This document shows positions 15,462 through 21,759 of a stretch of 23,566 bases of DNA, one piece after another. The first letter of the stretch is position 1. Every line of letters begins with the position of its first letter. Both the position numbers and the translations under genes were made by a program. The notes under the pieces were generated by a model. The model saw only the letters and a program-made list of their open reading frames with translations. It had not been told where the DNA came from and did no database searches. The stretch covers positions 1 through 23,566 of the forward strand of contig OMRS01000381.1 in the NCBI GenBank assembly GCA_900313545.1. Reading direction: 5' to 3'. The DNA is from an uncultured Eubacteriales bacterium. GTDB taxonomy: Bacteria > Bacillota_A > Clostridia > Christensenellales > Aristaeellaceae.

Positions 15462-15654
15462 CCGGTCCGGGGAAATCACGCTTCTTCCCTGCGTCCCCTC
15501 CGCACCGGATCATGTCAGCAGCACCCTTCCGCCTCCATGACAAAGCGGACATCCGCCCCTGAAACCCTCCGCCCTCATCCGATGCGCCGTAAACAGGCCG
15601 GACAAGGCGGGAGGTTTTCCTGCATTCCGGGTTCCTGGAACCATTGAAAACCGC

Positions 15655-15684
15655 GGGAGCCGGAAGCAGATGCTTCCGGCTCCC
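15655..15684. terminator. Terminator of the cell-wall/S-component operon
   Basis: A perfect 13-bp stem, GGGAGCCGGAAGC (15655-15667) with GCTTCCGGCTCCC (15672-15684), and an AGAT loop. On minus it is followed by GCGGTTTTC and lies 5 bp after the S-component stop. On plus a TTTTTT tract follows, so it can work both ways, though no plus-strand gene precedes it. The stretch 15462-15654 before it holds no gene. Confidence 0.8.
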
Positions 15685-15689
15685 GTTTT

Positions 15690-16748
15690 TTACTTGTTCT
15701 CGGGGCGAACCTCAAGGCTCATATGCTCCCCGCTGTGCTTGTCCGTCACGGCTGTCGCCCCAGCCCTTCTCGTCAGGGCAGGCTCCGCCGCCGCCTTGGA
15801 TTTGGAATACCCCTGGATCTTTTCACGGGTCAGTCCCTCCTCCTCCGCCTTTGCCGGATCCAGCTCATAGACCGCCACCTCGTAGGTCATCTCTTTCTGG
15901 CCTACTTTGGATCGGGCGCTTTCGATGACTGCCAGCAGGTTGTCCCCGCCCAGTTCCGGATGCTGCTCCCTGATCCACAGCGTCATTTCCGTATTCCGTT
16001 CAAGTCGCTCCTCAGGAGAATACTGGGCACTGAAGGAGGTGGTGTTGTAACCGTTCACCAGGTAGGCAGCCGTCAGGCCCGCCCCCGCCGCCAGCATCAG
16101 CGCAAGAACGATGACGGTCCTCTTTGTGAACCTGAGTCCATCCGTCCCGCTCACCACCATGCCCATCCTCCGGGTTGCGGGGATAGACATCTTCAAAAAC
16201 AGGATCAGCAGAATGGATTCGATAGGGAACATGGCCAGGTTCTTGACAATGCGCATCAAGTCAAAGAGCGCATAGTTCTTGCCCAGGACCATGGTATAGT
16301 ACAGCGCCATGATCGGCGTGGTCATCAGGACATTGACAAAGAGATTGACGCAGAAACGCGAGAGGATCACCCGCGTGGCGGTCACCTCGCACCGGTACAG
16401 AAACAGGGCGAAGATCACGGAGCCTGCCACCTCGGTGAGGATAAACAGAGGGAAATAGACCCCGTCGGGAAAAATCAGAAATCCCAGAATGTCTGAGATG
16501 ACGGCTCCCAGGGCCGCAACCAGGGGGCCATAGACCATTGCGCCGTAAGCGTTGAGAAAAAAAGTCACACCGATGCGCAGATCGCTCGCCAGAGGGATTC
16601 CCACCGGCTTGAGCGCCACACGCAGGCCGGTCATCAACGCCGCAAATATCAGCATCCTGGGGCTGTGCAGGTCCGCGGCCGCCTGTTTCCAGTAGGCGCG
16701 GCAGAAGGGGGAGGAAAAAGCGGTCTGTGTCTGCTCTCTTTGGGACAT
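15690..16748 (-). CDS. ECF transporter S component (FolT-like) with extracytoplasmic C-terminal tail
   Basis: AAAGGAG ends 5 nt before ATG 16748; the protein has 352 residues. Residues about 33-195 form a six-helix S component like FolT: 'GLRVALKP' in helix 1, 'LRIGVTFFLNAYGAMVYGPLVAALGAVISDILGFLIFP' in the middle, then 'VNLFVNVLMTTPIMALYYT' and 'RIVKNLAMFPIESILLI'. S components bind a vitamin and work with an energising module (EcfAA'T) encoded elsewhere. Folate specificity is by family resemblance only. Ordinary S components end near 180-200 residues. Here a seventh helix (211-230) is followed by about 120 residues rich in Glu and Lys, probably outside the cell. It lies 24 bp after the CHAP/YkuD gene stop in one operon. 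Confidence 0.8.
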   Translation of the reverse strand: MSQREQTQTAFSSPFCRAYWKQAAADLHSPRMLIFAALMTGLRVALKPVGIPLASDLRIGVTFFLNAYGAMVYGPLVAALGAVISDILGFLIFPDGVYFPLFILTEVAGSVIFALFLYRCEVTATRVILSRFCVNLFVNVLMTTPIMALYYTMVLGKNYALFDLMRIVKNLAMFPIESILLILFLKMSIPATRRMGMVVSGTDGLRFTKRTVIVLALMLAAGAGLTAAYLVNGYNTTSFSAQYSPEERLERNTEMTLWIREQHPELGGDNLLAVIESARSKVGQKEMTYEVAVYELDPAKAEEEGLTREKIQGYSKSKAAAEPALTRRAGATAVTDKHSGEHMSLEVRPENK

Positions 16749-16772
16749 ACTGTCTCCTTTCTTCGCCTTCAG

Positions 16773-18713
16773 TCAAGGGTTCACTGCCGGAGAGGTGCCG
16801 CTTCCTGCGGGGGTCCCTGTCAGCAGTTCCATGCGCGCCTGGTCAATGGCCGAATTCCACGCCTCCACCGATTCCGGTCTCTCCGGTGCGCCGCAGATGC
16901 CGCAGGGAGACAGTTCCGTGAAGGGATACCGTCCCAGATCCTGATAGGTCAGGGGCGACAAGGGCAGATAACGGCTGTTGACGCTCTGGCAGTTGCTCTT
17001 CGTGTGATAGCGTCTGCCGCCCACGGGATTGTAATAGATGACCGTGGCGGGGTCCACCTGAGGCAGTTTCCGTCCGTCATCATCCCAGATGATGATCTTC
17101 ACGTTTTTCTGACCCTTCAGGTTGTTCCACATCCACAGATGATTGTATCCGTTCGCGTCCTCCTCGCGCTGGACACGGACGCAGCCATGGCTGGCCCGGC
17201 TGCCCAGGGCAGACTCGCAGCGGGAAAAATCCTCGGTTCCATCCGCCCTCTGAATCGAGGGCACCAGATGCAGCAGATCCCCTCCGTTAAAGCGGATCGC
17301 GTAATTGCACCACAGTTCTCCCGCCCAGAAGCCGCCCGTCCAGCTGCACAGGAAGAACTCACCGGATGCGGTCTCGTTAAAGTCCTCGTTGACGCCGGCG
17401 GTGGTTCCCGTGCTGCACAGCAGGGTCGCAATCAGGTGCCCCTCCTTGTAGAGGTAGAGCCGCTGGGTCATCTTGTCAACAATGATCCCGTAGGTGGGAT
17501 TGGGTACCACTTCCTTGAGCCTGAAGCCCTTGACCCAGCCGTCCTCCAGTTCGTCGCAGTCATTATAGGCGCTCACATGCGCCCAGCCGTCCCGCTGCTC
17601 GATCACGTTGACCGCCACGGAGGTTCCATAGATGAATCCCCGGTGGGCATCCACCACCTTGCGCGTGCCGTTGGGGCCCGTGGACAGGTACACCTTCTCC
17701 ACCGGATCCACATTCAGGACGGTGACCGGCCGCTGGAGGCGCTCCCATGCGGCTTCCTCGTTCAGGGGGTCAAACTCCCCGAACCATGAATTCTGCAGCG
17801 CGTGCCTGGCCTTTTCCACCTGCTCGGCCCTCTGCTGCTCGGCAGTCTCCCGGGCCTTTCTGGCAGACTCCTCCTGCCGCAGGACCAGCTGCTCCGCCAT
17901 GGCCCGGCGGGTGGAATAGTTGGCCTGTCCTGTGACCTCCAGGCCCGCGGCCTTCTGGAAGTTTTTGCAGGCTTCCTCGGTGGCCTTTCCGTAGGAGCCG
18001 CCCTGGTCTCCGCTGTAGTAGCCCAGGAGGGTCATCTCCTTCTGGAAGCGGATCACCTCATCGCCCTTTTTCCCCCGCTCAAGGGGATAGGTCACCAGGT
18101 TCTCCGTCAGCACCCCGTACCCCCGGATACTGGGGTCAGAGAGCGCATAGGTAAAGCGCATGATCCCGGTGGGCTTGGTCCCTTTCTCGTGATTGTTGCC
18201 TTCCACCGTGTGCACATAGATCATTCCCGATGCATCCCGGGTCACAAATTCCACAATGCCCACGTGGTCCAGACGGTTGTAGGCATACCATTCGATGAAG
18301 ATCAGGTCACCCGGAGAGGGCACATAGGGTGACGCCTTGACCAGGGTGCCGGTGCTCAGCCACAGTTCCCCTTCCTCTCCCTTCAGTCCGTCATTGGCCG
18401 TCACATATCTGCCCCGCTGCTTGTACCAGGAAGCCGCTTCCTCGCAGCTGCTGGCTTTGGGATAGTCCGTTCCAAGCATGGAGGTGCCGTACAGCCGGTC
18501 CGCCTCGTTCACGCACCAGGACACGAATTCCGAGCAATATTCGCCATAGGCGTTGCCGCCCCATTCGCCATACTTGGTATACCCGCCCTTGGTGGCCATG
18601 TAGCCCAGTTCACCCACAGCCACGGAAACCAGTTCCTCACCCCGCTGGTCGCACAGGGCGCACAGGGGCCACAGCAGCATCAGCACCAGCCAGATCCAGG
18701 CTGTTTTTTTCAT
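16773..18713 (-). CDS. Secreted CHAP + peptidoglycan-binding + YkuD L,D-transpeptidase protein
   Basis: GGAGG lies 7 nt before ATG 18713; the protein has 646 residues. Order of parts: signal peptide (1-21); CHAP amidase domain (about 25-205) with C60 (EYCSEFVSW), H150 (LDHVGIVEF) and a nearby E171/N173; a PG-binding-1 domain (about 213-262, 'GDEVIRFQKEM..LGYY'); a Glu/Ala/Arg coiled coil (275-307); an SH3-like segment (about 330-400); a YkuD L,D-transpeptidase domain (about 407-545) with the active site SHGCVRV (508-514, C511); and a C-terminal segment with a H570-x4-C575 ... C604-x2-C607 arrangement that could bind zinc. It can in principle both cleave stem peptides or amide bonds and form L,D cross-links in the wall. 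It is first in an operon with an S component. Confidence 0.9.
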   Translation of the reverse strand: MKKTAWIWLVLMLLWPLCALCDQRGEELVSVAVGELGYMATKGGYTKYGEWGGNAYGEYCSEFVSWCVNEADRLYGTSMLGTDYPKASSCEEAASWYKQRGRYVTANDGLKGEEGELWLSTGTLVKASPYVPSPGDLIFIEWYAYNRLDHVGIVEFVTRDASGMIYVHTVEGNNHEKGTKPTGIMRFTYALSDPSIRGYGVLTENLVTYPLERGKKGDEVIRFQKEMTLLGYYSGDQGGSYGKATEEACKNFQKAAGLEVTGQANYSTRRAMAEQLVLRQEESARKARETAEQQRAEQVEKARHALQNSWFGEFDPLNEEAAWERLQRPVTVLNVDPVEKVYLSTGPNGTRKVVDAHRGFIYGTSVAVNVIEQRDGWAHVSAYNDCDELEDGWVKGFRLKEVVPNPTYGIIVDKMTQRLYLYKEGHLIATLLCSTGTTAGVNEDFNETASGEFFLCSWTGGFWAGELWCNYAIRFNGGDLLHLVPSIQRADGTEDFSRCESALGSRASHGCVRVQREEDANGYNHLWMWNNLKGQKNVKIIIWDDDGRKLPQVDPATVIYYNPVGGRRYHTKSNCQSVNSRYLPLSPLTYQDLGRYPFTELSPCGICGAPERPESVEAWNSAIDQARMELLTGTPAGSGTSPAVNP

Positions 18714-18747
18714 TGGTTATCCTCCGGTGATGTGATAAATTGAGTCC

Positions 18748-18776
18748 ATTATAGAAACGTCCCGGGGTATCGTCAA
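18748..18776 (-). promoter_or_regulatory. Near-consensus sigma-A promoter of the CHAP/YkuD operon
   Basis: Minus strand: TTGACG (18776-18771; 5 of 6), a 17-nt spacer and a perfect TATAAT (18753-18748). It lies about 35 nt before ATG 18713, so the 5' leader is short. Confidence 0.85.
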
Positions 18777-18817
18777 GTACAGCGCTCCGAAAGGGAACTC
18801 CGGCTTCTTCCAAAACC

Positions 18818-19540
18818 TCATCCCCGCGGATTTTCCGTCTGCTCATCGGAAGTCTCCCGGATTTCCTCCTGAAAGGCGCTCCAGGGCTCCGCATTCTTCG
18901 GGAAAGCGCGAAAGAACATGGGTTCCTTTCTGACGGGATGCACCAGGGTCAGTCCCGCGCCGAAGAGCGCAATCTGCTCCCCGGGGGCCCCGTTTCCGTA
19001 CCTCGCATCCCCCCACAGGGGGTGACCGCTGTGGGCGAACTGAACCCGGATCTGATGGGACCTGCCGGTTTCCAGGCGCACCTGCACCAGCGTCAGGCCG
19101 TTCCGCCTGCCCATGACCCGGTAGTTCAGCCTCGCCTCCCGTGCCCCCGGGGTGTCCTTCGGACAGACGCTGACCCGGTTGGTCCTTCCGTCCTTCAGGA
19201 GCCAGTCCACCAGCCGTCCGTCCTGTTCCATTTCACCCCGGACCACCGCCAGATATTCCCGCTTCAGGGTCTGCTCCCGGACCTGAGCGCTCAGGCGGGC
19301 AGCCGCCTTGCTGGTACGGGCAAACACCATCAGGCCGGATACCGGCCGGTCCAGCCGGTGGACCAGTCCCAGGTAGACGTTCCCCTGCTTCCCGTACGCC
19401 CGGGCAAGGTACTCCTTCATGAGGCTCTGGATGTCCGCATCCCCGGAGCTGTCCGCCTGGGACGTCATGTTGCAGGGCTTGAGGCACACCAGCACGTGGT
19501 TGTCCTCATACAGAATCCCCACGCCGCGGTATTCCTTCAC
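18818..19540 (-). CDS. RluA-family pseudouridine synthase
   Basis: It converts uridine to pseudouridine in rRNA or tRNA. I choose GTG 19540, because AAAGGAG lies 6 nt upstream and GTGA overlaps the preceding gene's TGA, a coupled start; this gives 240 residues. The catalytic loop HRLDRPVSG is at 61-69 with D64 as the nucleophile. The later 'TGRSHQIRVQFAHSGHPLWGD' motif is also present. No S4 RNA-binding domain precedes the catalytic domain, as in the short RluA subgroup. The target site cannot be read from sequence. It is the last gene of the ileS operon. The N-terminal 23-codon upstream extension in frame is not gene-like. Confidence 0.9.
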   Translation of the reverse strand: MKEYRGVGILYEDNHVLVCLKPCNMTSQADSSGDADIQSLMKEYLARAYGKQGNVYLGLVHRLDRPVSGLMVFARTSKAAARLSAQVREQTLKREYLAVVRGEMEQDGRLVDWLLKDGRTNRVSVCPKDTPGAREARLNYRVMGRRNGLTLVQVRLETGRSHQIRVQFAHSGHPLWGDARYGNGAPGEQIALFGAGLTLVHPVRKEPMFFRAFPKNAEPWSAFQEEIRETSDEQTENPRG

Positions 19541-20412
19541 GAGGGGCTCCTTTCCCAGCGGCCGCTGGTGCCGCAGGGCAGCACGCCGCCGCTTGAAACC
19601 GGCAGGCACAGCTCCTGGGCGTCGATGCGTCCGCCGTGGGCCGCGCCCACGGTCATGTCAAGAATGTTGCCCAGCACCGAGGCCTGAAAGCCCGTGGTAT
19701 AGCCATTGATCAGGAAAAAAAGCGGCTCCTGGCTGAGCGCCCGGGCGCAGGTCCCGGCCAGACGGTACAGTTCATCCTCCAGATGCCACACCTCGCCTCC
19801 GGGCCCGCGCCCGTAGCTGGGAGGATCCATGAGGATCCCGTCATACTGCCGTCCCCGCCGCGTTTCCCGTTCCACGAACTTGAGGGCGTCCTCCACGATC
19901 CAGCGGGTCCGCTCCTCGGGAATCTGGCACAGTTCCCGGTTCTCCCGGGCCCACTGCACCATGCCCTTGGCCGCATCCACATGGCACACCTGGGCGCCCG
20001 CCGCCGCGCAGGCCATGGTGGCCCCGCCGGTATAGGCGAACAGGTTGAGCACCCGGACCTCCCTGCCGCGGGCCTTTTCCCCCTCGATCAGCTGCTGCAT
20101 CCATCTCCAGTTGGCCGCCTGCTCCGGAAACAGCCCCGTGTGCTTGAAGCCCGTGGGCCGCACGTAAAAGCGCAGCGTCCCCAGGGAAAGCACCCACCGC
20201 TCCGGGAGCCTGCGCATAAATTCCCAGGCTCCGCCGCCTCGTTCGCTGCGGTGGTACCAGGCATCCGCCCTCTTCCACTCCCCGGGCTTTCGGCAGGGCC
20301 AGATGGCCTGGGGGTCCGGGCGTCGGAGGACAATTTCTCCCCACCGCTCCAGCTTTTCGCCGCCTCCGCAGTCCAGCACCTCATAATCCTGCCAGTTGTC
20401 CGCCAGAAACAT
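19537..20412 (-). CDS. Class I SAM-dependent methyltransferase (RlmI/PF10672-like)
   Basis: The start at 20412 is set by GGAGGAG 7 nt upstream, inside the preceding gene's end; the protein has 291 residues. SAM-binding motif I is LNLFAYTGGAT (122-132), an acidic end of strand 2 follows (CHVDAAKGM, D146), and the catalytic-type motif is DPPSYGRGP (196-204). This set is typical of the rRNA large-subunit cytosine methyltransferase group (RlmI, RlmK and relatives, PF10672). The conserved 'RPTGFKHTGLFPEQ' loop (85-99) is shared by the Firmicute subgroup. It lacks an N-terminal PUA domain. The probable product is m5C in 23S rRNA, but this is by analogy. Only 4 bp separate it from the GH4-like gene, and it overlaps the RluA-type gene by 4 bp. 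Confidence 0.85.
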   Translation of the reverse strand: MFLADNWQDYEVLDCGGGEKLERWGEIVLRRPDPQAIWPCRKPGEWKRADAWYHRSERGGGAWEFMRRLPERWVLSLGTLRFYVRPTGFKHTGLFPEQAANWRWMQQLIEGEKARGREVRVLNLFAYTGGATMACAAAGAQVCHVDAAKGMVQWARENRELCQIPEERTRWIVEDALKFVERETRRGRQYDGILMDPPSYGRGPGGEVWHLEDELYRLAGTCARALSQEPLFFLINGYTTGFQASVLGNILDMTVGAAHGGRIDAQELCLPVSSGGVLPCGTSGRWERSPS

Positions 20413-20416
20413 CGTC

Positions 20417-21742
20417 TTACTCCTCCGGTTCACCATAGAAGACAGGGAGATACTCCGCCTCTGCCTCCATCATCTCGTCCACCACATCCTCGGCATAGAG
20501 CAGGTCCACGCCCATCAGGGCGGGATCGATCTCCATGCCCCTGCGCAGGGCCTCCCGGCTTCCCACGGCTGCCGCCTCGGCATAGAGGGAATTCACCAGG
20601 CTGATCTGCTGCAGCGTCTGTGTCAGCTCCGGCGGCAGCGGTGCGCGGACGCCTTTCAGCACGCCGCCCTTCACCCTGCCCGGCACCTGGACCCATCTGC
20701 CCTCGCTGATCCCGGGCAGGGCGCCGTCATTTTTCATCACCAGGCTGTCAAACTCGGCCTCCGTCCGGCCGTCCAGGGCCTCCAGCAGCGCCACGGGCCG
20801 GGCGTCCATCTGTCCCTGTCCCCGGACAATCCCCTTCCAGGCTGCCATACCCTCCTGGTCAAAGACCCCGTGCACCGCCACCATGGCCAGCTGCCGCTTG
20901 CGCTGTTCATAGTCCCCCGCGCCCACGCCCGAATAGATCACGGTGCGTTTGGGGCTCAGGGGCGTGTCGGCAAGCTGCTCGTACTGCATGACGCGGTCGC
21001 CTGCGGGAATCGCCCCGTACAGGTCGATGAGCATGGCGGAGAGTTCCTCCCGGCTGTCCTTTTTCATTTCCCGGACCGTCCTGGCGGTCAGGTCGCGTCC
21101 GGCGTTGTCCACCATGCGGCTCACAAAGCCCAGACCATACAGGCCGCTCACCTGCAGGCGCACGTTCTGCTCCGTCAGTCCCAGGTACAGCGCCAGGCGC
21201 TTCCGGGTCTGTCCCGTCACTCCGCTCACGCCCGTGGCGGGGACCCCCAGGAACCGCTCCGCCGCCTCGCAGGCCCGCGCCAGGTGCAGCCCGCCAAAGG
21301 AGCTGTCGCACAGGATGAGGCGCGCGCCCTCCGGGCAGCTGCGCTTCATCTCCCTGGCGATCTTTCCGACAAAGCCCACGGCGCGCAGGGTCTGCATGAG
21401 TCCTCCCAGCCCCCCGTAGAGCCTGGCCTGCTTGTACAGGCCCACCTGCGTCAGCAGGTCCACCTCGCTCTTCCAGCAGGCCTCCTCCAGGAAATCCGCG
21501 CAGCAGATCACGGCGCGGCTGCCGAAGATGGCCTTTTTGAGCTGGGTGGTGTAGTAAAAGCGGCTGCTGCCGCCCATGTTCCTGTCGATGGCCTGGGCCG
21601 CACGCGCGGTCAGCTCCGCCATGTCCAGGTCCATGTCCACGAACCATATCTCGCGCTGCCTGCGGTGGCGCAGGAAGCAGTCTTCCAAAATGGCGGGCGC
21701 AAAATGAAATGCGCCCGCCCCGGCTATCACGATTTTTTCCAT
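20417..21742 (-). CDS. Glycoside hydrolase family 4-like protein lacking metal ligands
   Basis: 441 residues from ATG 21742; GGAG is only 3 nt upstream, a poorly spaced site, and the frame opens 22 codons further up without a better one. The N-terminal Rossmann part starts KIVIAGAGAFHFAPAILED (3-21), as in GH4 enzymes that use NAD+ and Mn2+. 'KSEVDLLTQVGLY...GGLGGLMQTLRAVGFVGKIAREM' (91-132) lines up with the family 'ENEVD...GPGGIMMALRTIPV' block. The residues that follow are changed: family 'TNPMA' is CDSSFGG (145-151), the Mn-binding Cys motif 'GLCH' is GVSG (171-174), and the Mn-binding His motif 'GLNH' is GLYG (200-203). So catalysis by the standard NAD/Mn route is unlikely. It may be a different activity, a binding protein or a structural paralogue. 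It lies between ileS and two RNA-modification genes. Confidence 0.7.
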   Translation of the reverse strand: MEKIVIAGAGAFHFAPAILEDCFLRHRRQREIWFVDMDLDMAELTARAAQAIDRNMGGSSRFYYTTQLKKAIFGSRAVICCADFLEEACWKSEVDLLTQVGLYKQARLYGGLGGLMQTLRAVGFVGKIAREMKRSCPEGARLILCDSSFGGLHLARACEAAERFLGVPATGVSGVTGQTRKRLALYLGLTEQNVRLQVSGLYGLGFVSRMVDNAGRDLTARTVREMKKDSREELSAMLIDLYGAIPAGDRVMQYEQLADTPLSPKRTVIYSGVGAGDYEQRKRQLAMVAVHGVFDQEGMAAWKGIVRGQGQMDARPVALLEALDGRTEAEFDSLVMKNDGALPGISEGRWVQVPGRVKGGVLKGVRAPLPPELTQTLQQISLVNSLYAEAAAVGSREALRRGMEIDPALMGVDLLYAEDVVDEMMEAEAEYLPVFYGEPEE

Positions 21743-21759
21743 AAACTCCGATCCCGCGT

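Noticed and set aside
16665..17789. 374-codon plus-strand open frame
   Set aside because: It is antisense to the well-supported CHAP/YkuD gene and has no recognisable motif or ribosome-binding site.
19636..20604. 322-codon plus-strand open frame
   Set aside because: It is antisense to the methyltransferase gene. Pro/His/Arg-rich translation is typical of a shadow frame in GC-rich DNA.
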